Assembly: GCA_020634815.1 (NCBI GenBank)
Contig: JACKBA010000026.1
Coordinates: forward strand, 1-64,000
Origin: Caldilineaceae bacterium
GTDB lineage: Bacteria > Chloroflexota > Anaerolineae > Caldilineales > Caldilineaceae
Direction: 5' to 3'
DNA length: 64,000 nt
Below are positions 21,141 through 30,015 of this stretch, one piece after another. The notes below the pieces were generated by a model. That model saw only the letters and a program-made list of their open reading frames with translations. It ran no database searches and had not been told where the DNA came from. Position 1 is the stretch's first letter, and every line of letters begins with the position of its first letter. The position numbers and the translations under genes were made by a program.

Positions 21141-23795
21141 GTGCCGGCAACAATCCTGGCGACCAAACTCTATATCCCGCCACCCACGCCGACGCTGGTG
21201 CCGCGCACGCGCCTGGTCAAACGGCTGGAAGCCGGCACGCGGCGCAAGCTGACGCTCGTCTCGGCGCCGGCCGGCTTTGGCAAGACGACGCTGGTCAGCA
21301 GTTGGGTCGCGGAGACGCAGGCAGGGGGCGGGCGCCGCGTCGCCTGGCTTGCGCTCGACGCCGGGGACAACGACCCGGCGCGCTTCATCGCCTACCTGGT
21401 GGCGGCGCTACGCACCATCGCGCCGGAGGTGGGCGGGGACGTGCTGGCGCTGCTGCAAGCCGCGCAGCAGGCCGCGCCCCAGGCGATCCTGGCGGCGCTG
21501 CTCAACGACTTTGCCGCGATCCCCGACGACTTCGTCTTGGTGCTCGATGACCTTCACGTCATCGATGCCGAGCCGGTCGAGCAAGCGCTGGCATTCCTGC
21601 TCGAATACCTGCCGCCGCAAATGCACCTGGTCATCACCTCGCGCGAGGATCCGTCGCTGCCGCTGGCCCGGCTGCGCGCATCGGGCAACCTCACCGAGAT
21701 CCGCGCCACGGATCTGCGCTTCACCGACGACGAGGCGGCGGCCTTTCTCAACACGGCCATGGGGCTGGCACTCACCGCGGAGGACGTTGCCGCGCTGGAC
21801 GCGCGCACGGAAGGCTGGATCGCCGGGCTGCAACTCGCGGCCATCTCGCTGCAAGGCCATCCCGACGACGCGCCGGCGTTCATCGAGTCCTTCACGGGCA
21901 GCCATCGCTTCGTCATGGATTACCTGGTCGAGGAAGTGCTCAACCAGCAGCCGGAGGCGGTGCAGGCCTTTTTGCTGCGCACGTCGATCCTCGACAGGCT
22001 GTGCGGGCCGCTGTGCGATGCGGTGGTGGGCGACGCGGCCACGCCGGGTCAGGCGACGCTGGAGGCGCTGGAGCGCGCCAACCTCTTCCTCGTGCCGCTG
22101 GACAACGAGCGACGCTGGTATCGCTATCACCATCTCTTCGGCGACCTGCTGCGGCAGCGGCTGCGCGTACAGGCGGCCGCGGGCAGCGACGAAGTGGGCG
22201 TAGCGGCGCTGCACGGCCGCGCCAGCGAGTGGTACGAGGTGAACGGCTTTGCGCTCGACGCCTTCCAGCACGCCACCGCCGCCAACGACATCGAACGCGC
22301 CGACTACCTGCTGGCGGGCAAGGGGATGCCGCTACACTTCCGCGGCGCGGTGGCGCCGGTGCTCAATTGGCTGGCATCGCTGCCGCCGGCGGTGCTGGAT
22401 GCGCGGCCGCGGCTGTGGGTGATGTATGGCTCGGCGCTTTCCATGGCGGGCCGGCTGGGCGAGGTCGAGGCGAAGCTGCAACGGGCCGAAGCCGCGCTGC
22501 GCGAGCAGGAGTTTGACGCCGGCGGGCGCAATCTCATCGGCCACATTGCGGCCATCCGCGGCTTCCTGGCCGCCACCCGGCACGACGCCGAGACGATTAT
22601 CGCCCAGTCGCAGATTGCGCTGGAGTATCTGCATCCCGACAACCTGCCGGTGCGCACGGCGACGGCGTGGAAGCTGGGCATTGCCTATCATCTGCGCGGC
22701 GAGCGTGCCGCGGCGATCGGCGCCTACGAGGAGTCGATTGCCGCGGCCGAGCGCTCTGGCAACCTGGTCGTCAACGTGTCGGCGCGGGCGGGGCTGGGTC
22801 AGGTCCAGGAGATGAACCTGGATTTCCAGGCGGCGGAAGGGACCTATCGCGCCATCCTCGACCGGGTGGGCGGCACCTTCCAGCCGGCGGCGGGCGAGGC
22901 GCATCTCGGCCTGGCGCGCATCCGCTACGAGCGCAACGAACTGGCGGAGGCGCGGCGCCAGGCGGAGCAGAGTCTGCGCGTGGCCGAAATGATGCAGAGC
23001 GCCGACAATCCAGTCGCCTGCCGCATCTTCTTTGCGCGCCTGGCACTGGCCGAAGGCGATGCGGATGCAGCGTCCGCGCAGCTGGCCCAGGCCGACGCCG
23101 AGATGCAGCGCCACCAGGTTCTGCATCAGGCGCCATTTGTGGCCACCGTGCGCGTGCGGGCGTTGCTGGCGCAGGGCAACGTGATCGCAGCGGACGAGGT
23201 TGCCGCGCGCCACGGATTGCCGCTCTGTGTCGCACGGGTGCGGCTGGCGCAGGGGCATGCGCCGGCGGCGCTGGCGGTGCTGAAGCGGGCGATTGCCAAC
23301 GCAGCGGAGCGCCAGTGGCCGGATCAACGGCTGCGCGGTCTGGCACTGCAAGCCGTGGCGCACTATGCCGGCGGTCACGGCGACGCCGCGCTCGACGTAC
23401 TGGCGCAGGCGCTGGGGCTGGCCGCGCCAGCCGGCTGCGTGCGTCTCTTTGTCGACGAGGGCGCGCCCATGGCGGCGCTGCTGGCCGCGGCGGAGCGGCG
23501 CGGCGTCCTGCCGGCCTACACGCGCACACTGCTGGCGGCGTGTGCGGCCGAGCCCGGTGCAGCCACGGCGGCGGGGCAGGGCTCGTCGCAGGCGTCGCTG
23601 GTCGATCCGCTCAGCGAACGCGAACTGGAGATCCTGGCGCTCATCACGCAGGGGCTGAAGAACCAGGAGATCGCCGACCAGTTGATCGTCAGCGTGAACA
23701 CGGTCCTCTATCACACCAAGAACATCTACGGCAAGCTGGGCGTCAACAAGCGTGCCCTGGCCATTGCCCGCGCCCGCGAACTCCAGCTCATCTAG
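21141..23795 (+). CDS. MalT-like LuxR-family ATP-dependent regulator, copy 2
   Basis: The 884-residue paralog of 17030-19678 has the same order: ILATKLYIPPP N-terminus, Walker A APAGFGKTT, LVLDDLHVI, GWIAGLQLAAISL, TPR-like region and C-terminal LuxR HTH (LSERELEILALITQG, VNTVLYHTKNIYGKLG). GTG 21141 is used, preceded by AAGGGAG; no ATG is available at that end. The HTH recognition helices differ between the copies (NTLRTHTKN versus NTVLYHTKN), so their DNA targets probably differ. Confidence 0.92.
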   Translation: MPATILATKLYIPPPTPTLVPRTRLVKRLEAGTRRKLTLVSAPAGFGKTTLVSSWVAETQAGGGRRVAWLALDAGDNDPARFIAYLVAALRTIAPEVGGDVLALLQAAQQAAPQAILAALLNDFAAIPDDFVLVLDDLHVIDAEPVEQALAFLLEYLPPQMHLVITSREDPSLPLARLRASGNLTEIRATDLRFTDDEAAAFLNTAMGLALTAEDVAALDARTEGWIAGLQLAAISLQGHPDDAPAFIESFTGSHRFVMDYLVEEVLNQQPEAVQAFLLRTSILDRLCGPLCDAVVGDAATPGQATLEALERANLFLVPLDNERRWYRYHHLFGDLLRQRLRVQAAAGSDEVGVAALHGRASEWYEVNGFALDAFQHATAANDIERADYLLAGKGMPLHFRGAVAPVLNWLASLPPAVLDARPRLWVMYGSALSMAGRLGEVEAKLQRAEAALREQEFDAGGRNLIGHIAAIRGFLAATRHDAETIIAQSQIALEYLHPDNLPVRTATAWKLGIAYHLRGERAAAIGAYEESIAAAERSGNLVVNVSARAGLGQVQEMNLDFQAAEGTYRAILDRVGGTFQPAAGEAHLGLARIRYERNELAEARRQAEQSLRVAEMMQSADNPVACRIFFARLALAEGDADAASAQLAQADAEMQRHQVLHQAPFVATVRVRALLAQGNVIAADEVAARHGLPLCVARVRLAQGHAPAALAVLKRAIANAAERQWPDQRLRGLALQAVAHYAGGHGDAALDVLAQALGLAAPAGCVRLFVDEGAPMAALLAAAERRGVLPAYTRTLLAACAAEPGAATAAGQGSSQASLVDPLSERELEILALITQGLKNQEIADQLIVSVNTVLYHTKNIYGKLGVNKRALAIARARELQLI

Positions 23796-23805
23796 AAGAA
23801 CACTC

Positions 23806-23857
23806 GTAGTGACGACTTCAGTCGTTCAGCCTGCACAACGACTGAAGTCGTTACTAC
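23806..23857. repeat. Dispersed palindrome, copy 1
   Basis: The left arm 23806-23826 (GTAGTGACGACTTCAGTCGT plus T) and the right arm 23837-23857 are complementary over 21 positions with a single G-U, loop 10 nt. A diverged copy is at 41624-41677, so this is a repeat family. Confidence 0.8.
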
Positions 23858-23964
23858 AGCACGAATCGTTTTCTGAACATCAACACCTCTTCCTACAGTT
23901 CTCCGCTACCGCGACTACAGTTTCTTGTGGGGACGTGCCTCACGCCATGCTCTATGCTTGACGC

Positions 23965-24195
23965 ATGATGACAGAGAGCGCAACCCACCACACACGCTAC
24001 GCAATCCGGGTCAAGGGCCAGCTCGACGCCGAGTGGCAGGCATGGTTTGACGACCTCGCCATCTCAGCCGACGCGGATGGCAACTCGACGTTGCATGGTG
24101 TGATCGTGGACCAGGCGGCGCTGTTTGGCATTTTGAAGCGCATCAACAAGTTGGGGCTGCAATTGATCTCGGTCAACCCGCAGCCAGATGAGTAA
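23965..24195 (+). CDS. Small hypothetical protein
   Basis: The 76-residue product (TRYAIRVKGQLDAEWQAWF and TLHGVIVDQAALFGILKRI) looks like a compact alpha/beta domain. It ends 13 nt before a membrane-protein gene and is probably co-transcribed with it. Two adjacent ATGs (23965, 23968) are possible starts and no clear RBS is visible. Small proteins with this pattern are common near LuxR regulators in Chloroflexota (general impression, not checked). Confidence 0.65.
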   Translation: MMTESATHHTRYAIRVKGQLDAEWQAWFDDLAISADADGNSTLHGVIVDQAALFGILKRINKLGLQLISVNPQPDE

Positions 24196-24208
24196 AGGAG
24201 AACTCACC

Positions 24209-24925
24209 ATGAACGCATCCATCCAACAGCATGCCGGCGTCAAGTTGAGCGCCAGCCCGCGCACGGACACCTTCCAGAAGATGGGCGGCGCGGCGGCGCT
24301 GATCGAAGCGGCCACCTTTCTTGTGGGCATGGCGCTGGGCTTCACGCTGCTCGCCCCGTACGTGACCGGCGCGCTGGACACGTCGCAAACCATCGCCTTC
24401 CTGGCCGACAACCAGACGATCGTCTATGCGTGGAACCAGGTTATCTACCTCGTTTTCGGCATCTTCCTGGTGCCGCTGGCGCTGGCGCTGCACGCCCGCT
24501 TGCAGGCCGGCTCGCCGGGCATGATGCAGACGGCGACGGCCTTCGGGCTGATCTGGGCCGGCCTGGTGCTTGCCAGTGGCATGATCTTCAACGTCGGGCT
24601 GGCGTCGGTCATCGAGCTGGCGGGGAGCGACATGGCGCAGGCAACAGCGATGTGGCAGTCGGTTCACGCCGTGCACATCGGCCTGGGCGGCGGCAACGAG
24701 ATCGTGGGCGGCATGTGGGTGCTGCTGATCAGTTGGGCCGCGCTGCGTGGCGGCGGGCTGCCCCGGTTGCTCAACTACTTCGGCCTGCTCGTGAGCCTGG
24801 CGGGCGTGATCACCATCGTGCCGGGGTTGAGCGACGTAGGCGCCATCTTCGGGCTGGGCAGCATTGTGTGGTTCGCCTTGGTGGGCATCGTCCTGCTGCG
24901 CAGTCGTTCCAACGCTGCGGCGTAA
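24209..24925 (+). CDS. Multi-pass membrane protein, DUF4386-like
   Basis: The 238-residue product has about six hydrophobic segments. An N-terminal soluble stretch (about residues 1-25) leads into MGGAAALIEAATFLVGMA, and a central VHAVHIGLGGGNEIVGGMWV precedes the last helices. RBS AAAGGAG precedes ATG 24209. Topology resembles the DUF4386 protein at 19977. Function unknown. Confidence 0.7.
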   Translation: MNASIQQHAGVKLSASPRTDTFQKMGGAAALIEAATFLVGMALGFTLLAPYVTGALDTSQTIAFLADNQTIVYAWNQVIYLVFGIFLVPLALALHARLQAGSPGMMQTATAFGLIWAGLVLASGMIFNVGLASVIELAGSDMAQATAMWQSVHAVHIGLGGGNEIVGGMWVLLISWAALRGGGLPRLLNYFGLLVSLAGVITIVPGLSDVGAIFGLGSIVWFALVGIVLLRSRSNAAA

Positions 24926-24986
24926 TGCGGCGGCGAATGCGGTATGGCGGTTTGAACGACACTGCGACGAGACAAGGAGTTGGACG

Positions 24987-25994
24987 ATGAAGAAGGTTCT
25001 GTTGTATGGCGGGCTGGCGCTGGGGGGTGTGGTCGTGCTGTTGGTGGCCGGCGCCGGCGCCCTCTATGCCAGCACTGCGGGCGACTACGCCGTGCCGGCC
25101 ACCGTCGACCTCGATCCGGGACTGCCCCGGATCGAGGTCAACGGTAACCTGCTCCATGGCGAGCGCTTCGGCGATCCCGACAATCCGACCGTGCTCGTCC
25201 TGCATGGCGGGCCGGGCGGCGACTATCGCTCGCTGCTTGGGTTGCAGGAGCTGGCCGACCACTATCACGTCGTCTTCTACGACCAGCGCGGCGCGGGGTT
25301 GTCGCAGCGGCTGCCGGCGGAGGAAATCACCTACCAGGCGCTGTTGGAGGACCTGGACGCGCTCGTCGAGCGGTTCGGAGACGGCCGCCCGGTGCACCTC
25401 GTCGGCCATTCCTGGGGTGCGATGCTGGCCTCCGCCTATCTGGGCATTGCGCCGGAGAAGGTGGGCAAGGTCGTGCTGGCGGAACCGGGCTATCTGGACG
25501 CAGCGGGATACGACGCGTGGCAGCAGGTCTATGCGTCGCTCATGTCGGGACCGGGCTATGCGTGGACTGCGCTGCGGGCCGGCTTCAAAGCCCAGCACGT
25601 GCGCGGCCCGGATACCTATGCGGCTGAGGATTATCTGGTCGGCGAAGTCATTCTGGATTACTTCACCAACCACCCGGACAATCCGTACCACTGCCCAGGC
25701 GAATTGTATGATGCCCCCAAGTGGCGCTGGGGGACGACAGCGGCCAACGCGGTGCAGGCGAGTCTGACGGCCGCTGACCTGGACGGCATGAGCGCGCACG
25801 CCGGCGAGGATGCCGGGCCGGTGCTCTTCCTGGCCGGTGCGTGCAACACGTGGATCGGTGCGGATCTGCAACGCAGCCATGCCGCGCGATTTGCGGACGC
25901 CGCGGTGCAGGTGATCCCAGATGCCGGGCACGACATGTTTTGGGACAACCCGACGGAAAGCATCGCCGCCGTGCGTGCATTCCTGAACGACTGA
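24987..25994 (+). CDS. Alpha/beta hydrolase, proline-iminopeptidase-like (S33)
   Basis: The 335-residue product has an N-terminal membrane anchor or signal (about residues 3-28), then an alpha/beta-hydrolase fold: VLHGGPGGDYRS (oxyanion region), FYDQRGAGLS, the nucleophile elbow GHSWGAM, and a C-terminal GHDMFW histidine. The HGGPG and DQRG motifs are typical of peptidase family S33. RBS AAGGAG precedes ATG 24987. The anchor implies action outside or at the membrane. Substrate unknown. Confidence 0.85.
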   Translation: MKKVLLYGGLALGGVVVLLVAGAGALYASTAGDYAVPATVDLDPGLPRIEVNGNLLHGERFGDPDNPTVLVLHGGPGGDYRSLLGLQELADHYHVVFYDQRGAGLSQRLPAEEITYQALLEDLDALVERFGDGRPVHLVGHSWGAMLASAYLGIAPEKVGKVVLAEPGYLDAAGYDAWQQVYASLMSGPGYAWTALRAGFKAQHVRGPDTYAAEDYLVGEVILDYFTNHPDNPYHCPGELYDAPKWRWGTTAANAVQASLTAADLDGMSAHAGEDAGPVLFLAGACNTWIGADLQRSHAARFADAAVQVIPDAGHDMFWDNPTESIAAVRAFLND

Positions 25995-26027
25995 CGATAT
26001 CGATTCAATCCTTTGTGGAGACCATCA

Positions 26028-26999
26028 GTGAAAGCCATTACGTACACTCAATACGGGACGCCGGATGTCCTCAAACTCGTCGAGACTGACAAGCCGATTC
26101 CCAAAGACGGCGAGGTACTGGTCAAGATCCACGCCGCGTCGGTCAACGCGCTGGACTGGCATCTGCTGACCGCCGACATCTTTCTCGTGCGCTTTGGCGA
26201 AGGTCTCTTCAAGCCCAAGCGCAGCCGGCTCGGCGCCGACATGGCCGGAGTGGTCGAAGCCGTGGGCAGCGGCATCACGCAGTTCAAGCCGGGCGATGCC
26301 GTCTACGGCGATATCGAACCGTACGGCAGCGGCGCCTTTGCCGAGTATGCGGCGGTGCCGGCCAAGGGGCTGGCGCCCATGCCGGCCACCGCCTCGTTCG
26401 AGGAAGCCGCGGCCCTGCCCGTCGCCGCGCTGACGGCCCTGCAAGGGCTGCGCGATGTGGGCAAGATCGCGGCCGGGAAGCGCGTGCTGGTCAATGGCGC
26501 GTCGGGCGGCGTGGGCACCTATGCCGTACAGATCGCCAAGGCATTCGGCGCCGAGGTCACCGCGGTATGCAGCACGCGCAACGTGGAGCAGGCATGGGCG
26601 CTCGGCGCGGATCACGTCATCGACTACACCAAAGATAATTTCACGCAGAGCGGGCAGCAGTACGACCTGATCTTGGCGGCCAACGGCTACCACTCGCTCG
26701 GCGACTACAAGCGTGCACTGGCGCCGGGCGGCATCTACGTTATGGCGGGGGGCAAAACGCGGCAGATTTTCGATGTGATACTATTGGGGTGGTGGTATTC
26801 ACGCGGCGGCGACAAGAAGCTGGCCAACGTCATGGCGCACAGCAGCGTGCCGGATCTGCTCGTGATCAACGAACTGGTCGAGTCCGGCAAGGTCAAGCCG
26901 GCCATCGATCGCACCTACCCGCTCGAGCAGACCGCCGACGCGCTGCGCTATCTGGGCGAAGGGCACGCACGTGGCAAGATCGTCATCAAGGTGGTGTAA
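26028..26999 (+). CDS. NAD(P)-dependent medium-chain oxidoreductase (zinc-free, quinone-reductase-like)
   Basis: The 323-residue product has the GroES-like N-terminal domain (SVNALDWH), then the NADPH-binding motif LVNGASGGVGTYAVQIAK (about 150-167), and no zinc-ligand Cys cluster, as in QOR/enoyl reductase-like members. GTG 26028 is chosen because homologous neighbours start MKAI, and TGGAGA precedes it. First of three such genes on this strand, each separated from the next by at most a few codons or one small membrane gene. Confidence 0.88.
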   Translation: MKAITYTQYGTPDVLKLVETDKPIPKDGEVLVKIHAASVNALDWHLLTADIFLVRFGEGLFKPKRSRLGADMAGVVEAVGSGITQFKPGDAVYGDIEPYGSGAFAEYAAVPAKGLAPMPATASFEEAAALPVAALTALQGLRDVGKIAAGKRVLVNGASGGVGTYAVQIAKAFGAEVTAVCSTRNVEQAWALGADHVIDYTKDNFTQSGQQYDLILAANGYHSLGDYKRALAPGGIYVMAGGKTRQIFDVILLGWWYSRGGDKKLANVMAHSSVPDLLVINELVESGKVKPAIDRTYPLEQTADALRYLGEGHARGKIVIKVV

Positions 27000-27005
27000 C
27001 CGGCT

Positions 27006-27380
27006 ATGGAAACTATCGACACAGTTCAACTCAGATTGACGGCGTTGTGGGTGGCGTTGATGCTCATCTATCTGCTGGGCGACGTGCTGCGCATCTTCAG
27101 CGGCGACTTCAAGGCCGGCGAGATCATGGGCAGCCAGGTCACCCAGCCGATGTGGCTGGGCATTGCGGCGCTGATGGTGATCCCCATCCTCATGATCATT
27201 CTCACGATGACGCTGGGGCAGGGGGCCAACCGCTGGCTCAACATCATCGTGGCTGTCTTTTTCTTCCTGTTCAATCTGGTCGGGCTGCCGACCTATCCGT
27301 CCTGGTACGACCGTTTTCTGCTCGTTGTAAGCCTTGGGTTCAACGTCATGACGGTCTGGTATGCGTGGAAATGGCAATAA
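27006..27380 (+). CDS. DUF6326-like small membrane protein
   Basis: The 124-residue product has about four membrane helices; it begins METIDTVQLRLTALWVALML and has the polar GDFKAGEIMGSQVTQPMW between helices 1 and 2. It starts 6 nt after the preceding oxidoreductase stop and ends 18 nt before the next oxidoreductase, so it is part of that operon. The family name is from pattern memory and not searched. Confidence 0.7.
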   Translation: METIDTVQLRLTALWVALMLIYLLGDVLRIFSGDFKAGEIMGSQVTQPMWLGIAALMVIPILMIILTMTLGQGANRWLNIIVAVFFFLFNLVGLPTYPSWYDRFLLVVSLGFNVMTVWYAWKWQ

Positions 27381-27398
27381 TTATGGAGGGGTAACAAC

Positions 27399-28409
27399 AT
27401 GAAAGCCATCGTTTACACTGAGTACGGGGCGCCGGATGTCCTGCACATGCAGGAAGTCGTCACACCGACGCCCAAGGAGAACGAAATCCTGGTACGCGTC
27501 CATGCGGCGCCGGTCAACTTCGGCGACCTGCTGGCGCGCGACTTCGCCAGTGTCTCGCCGGGCGAATTCAATATGCCGGCGCTGCTCTGGCTGCCTTCGC
27601 GTCTCATTTTCGGTTGGAACAAGCCCAGGAAACTAATCCTTGGCAGCGAGTTCTCCGGCGAAGTGGAAGCCATCGGCAGCGCGGTCACGCGCTGCAAGCC
27701 GGGCGATGCGGTCTACGGCTACACGGGGCAGGCCATGGGCGCCTATGCCGAATATCTGTGCATCGCCGAAGACAAGGCCATCGCGCGCAAGCCGGCTAAT
27801 ATGACGCACGCCGAAGCCGCGACCGTGCCCTACGGCGCGATCATGGCGCGGAACCTGCTCGCGAAGGCCAACATCCAGCCCGGGCAGAAGGTGCTGATCA
27901 ACGGCGCCAGCGGCAGCATCGGCGCGGCGGCGGTGCAGTTGGCCAGGCATGCGGGCGCCGAAGTCACCGGCGTGTGCAGCACGCGCCGCCTGGAGTATGT
28001 GGAGGCATTGGGCGCCGACACGGTCATCGACTACAAGGTGGAAGAGTTCACCGCGAACGGCGAGACATATGATCTGATCTTTGACGTGCTGGGGCGCAGT
28101 TCGTTCGGAAAATGTGCGGGTTCACTCAAGCCGGGCGGCATTTACCTGCTGGCCAGTTTCAAGTCGAACGCGCTGTGGCAGATGCTGCGCACGTCGCTGG
28201 GCGGGGACAAGAAGGTCATCTGCGCCCTGGCGAGCGAACAGCCGGGCGACCTGGATTTCGTCAGGGAGTTGATCGAGGCCGGCCAGTACAAGGCCATCGT
28301 CGACAAGTGCTTTCCGCTGGATGAAGCGGCTGCCGCGCACCGCTATGTGGAAGATGGGTTGAAGCAGGGCGCCGTCGTCATCGGCGTTGCGCCCAACGGC
28401 AGGGAGTGA
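27399..28409 (+). CDS. NAD(P)-dependent medium-chain oxidoreductase, second copy
   Basis: The 336-residue product parallels 26028-26999: MKAIVYTEYGAPDVL at the start, VNFGDLLARDF, then NADPH motif INGASGSIGAAAVQLARH. It has no structural-zinc Cys cluster. RBS GGAGGGG precedes ATG 27399. The loop after residue 45 differs from the first copy, so the substrate may differ. Quinone or unsaturated-carbonyl reductase activity is a family inference. Confidence 0.88.
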   Translation: MKAIVYTEYGAPDVLHMQEVVTPTPKENEILVRVHAAPVNFGDLLARDFASVSPGEFNMPALLWLPSRLIFGWNKPRKLILGSEFSGEVEAIGSAVTRCKPGDAVYGYTGQAMGAYAEYLCIAEDKAIARKPANMTHAEAATVPYGAIMARNLLAKANIQPGQKVLINGASGSIGAAAVQLARHAGAEVTGVCSTRRLEYVEALGADTVIDYKVEEFTANGETYDLIFDVLGRSSFGKCAGSLKPGGIYLLASFKSNALWQMLRTSLGGDKKVICALASEQPGDLDFVRELIEAGQYKAIVDKCFPLDEAAAAHRYVEDGLKQGAVVIGVAPNGRE

Positions 28410-28415
28410 GCGCGT

Positions 28416-29486
28416 ATGACCGCAGTGCAGCGCATGCAGGCCGTCGTGTGGACGGCCTACGGGCCGCCCGACGTCCTCCAACCCCAGGAGGTGGCGCGGC
28501 CCGCGCCGGGCGCGGACGAAGTGCTGATCAAGGTTCACGCGGCCACCGTGATCGCGGGCGACTGCGAGATGCGCCGCCTGCAATTTCCGCTTGCCTTGCG
28601 GATTCCCATGCGCCTCTATGTGGGGTGGCGCAAACCGCAGCGGGTCCCCATCATGGGGCAGGAGATGGCGGGTGAAGTCGTGGCCGCGGGCGAGGCTGTG
28701 GCGCGCTTCCAGGTGGGCGACCGCCTCTTCGGCGCCACGGGCATGCGCTTTGGCGCCTACGCCGAGTATCTGTGTCTCCCAGAAAAGGCCGTGCTGGCAC
28801 GCATGCCGGCCGGTCTTGGCTATGGCGAAGCCGCCGGCATCCCCGTGGGCGGCATCGAGGCGCTCCATTTCTTGCGCGCAGCGGGTATCAGCCGCGGGCA
28901 GTCTGTGTTGATCAACGGGGCGGGCGGCAGCATCGGCACGCTGGCGGTGCAGATTGCCCGCACGCTCGGCGCGGAGGTCACGGCGGTGGACAGCGGCGAA
29001 AAGCTGGCCATGCTGCGCTCGCTCGGCGCCGCCCACGTAATCGACTACACGCGCGAGGATTTCACCAAAAGCGGCCGGCGCTACGATGTGATCCTCGACG
29101 TCGTGGGCAAGAGCCATTATGGTCGCGCGCTTGACTCGCTCAACGCGGGCGGGCGTTACGTGATTGCCAACCCGCAACTCTGGCACCGGCTGCGTGGCCC
29201 GCTCAGTTCCTGGCGCAGCGGCAAGCGCGTCATCTGCTGGACAAACCGCACCACGAGTGAAGAGCAGGCGCTGCTCGACGACCTGGCCGCCATGGTCGAG
29301 GCCGGCACGCTGCGGCCTGTCATCGACCGGCGCTATCCACTGGCGCAGACCGCCGACGCACACCGCTATGTCGACAGCGGACGCAAGCAGGGGAACGTCA
29401 TCATCGACGTGGCGGATGCAAGCGGTGCAAGCGGTGCAAGCAGCGACCAGGAGCAAATCGCGCCATCACCGGAGAGCAACTCATGA
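28416..29486 (+). CDS. NAD(P)-dependent medium-chain oxidoreductase, third copy
   Basis: The 356-residue product has MQAVVWTAYGPPDVLQ at residues 7-22 and NADPH motif INGAGGSIGTLAVQIAR. Start ATG 28416 with GGGAGTGA; an internal ATG at 28434 would match the other copies. It extends about 15 residues further at the C-terminus (an Ala/Ser/Gly-rich tail). Its TGA overlaps the ATG of the next small gene. Confidence 0.85.
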   Translation: MTAVQRMQAVVWTAYGPPDVLQPQEVARPAPGADEVLIKVHAATVIAGDCEMRRLQFPLALRIPMRLYVGWRKPQRVPIMGQEMAGEVVAAGEAVARFQVGDRLFGATGMRFGAYAEYLCLPEKAVLARMPAGLGYGEAAGIPVGGIEALHFLRAAGISRGQSVLINGAGGSIGTLAVQIARTLGAEVTAVDSGEKLAMLRSLGAAHVIDYTREDFTKSGRRYDVILDVVGKSHYGRALDSLNAGGRYVIANPQLWHRLRGPLSSWRSGKRVICWTNRTTSEEQALLDDLAAMVEAGTLRPVIDRRYPLAQTADAHRYVDSGRKQGNVIIDVADASGASGASSDQEQIAPSPESNS

Positions 29487-29818
29487 GCAAGCGGTTTGTG
29501 ACATTGCGCGACATGCATGACGAAGGGGGGCACCGCTCCCTGGCAGCGTCGCTTGCTGCGGACGGCACGCTGACGATCACGGGCCAAGATTTGGGCGACG
29601 GTGTCGAGCAACTCTTCGGGCCCGGCAATCGTGAGTACGAGTGGGTGTGGACCATCCGGGCGCAGCATGTCCCTCAACTGGCGGCCGCGCTGGGCGCCGG
29701 CGACGATCTCCTGGCGGCGCTCGCCGCGCGCTTCAGCGACGAGCGGGCCGCCGGCCTGCAACCATTTCTCGACGAGCAGGCGATCCCCTACGACCACTGG
29801 TCGCGCGTCGGCGACTGA
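29483..29818 (+). CDS. Small hypothetical protein at operon end
   Basis: The 111-residue product (RFVTLRDMHDEGGHRSLAAS, DGVEQLFGPGNREYEWVW) starts within a 4-nt ATGA overlap with the preceding oxidoreductase. It is acidic and soluble, with no membrane segment or recognised motif. Translational coupling makes it a likely functional partner of the oxidoreductase operon. Role unknown. Confidence 0.7.
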   Translation: MSKRFVTLRDMHDEGGHRSLAASLAADGTLTITGQDLGDGVEQLFGPGNREYEWVWTIRAQHVPQLAAALGAGDDLLAALAARFSDERAAGLQPFLDEQAIPYDHWSRVGD

Positions 29819-29922
29819 AGCCCTGCAAAGGCGCGCCCGCGCCACCCTCCCCACATACGTACGCTCCAGACGGATTCCTCAAAACGCACAGCAGATTGCA
29901 AGCCGGGCCGGCAAAATTACGC

Positions 29923-29951
29923 TTGCCACGACGCCGCGGATTCGCTAAGAT
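29923..29951 (+). promoter_or_regulatory. Sigma70-type promoter for the secreted protease
   Basis: TTGCCA (29923-29928), a 17-nt spacer, TAAGAT (29946-29951), 64 bp before the protease start. Confidence 0.5.
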
Positions 29952-30015
29952 AAGAGTACTTCCTCGCAAAGTATCCGACTGCTCCGCGCACCGGGGTATC
30001 TGAAAAGGAGTCAGC

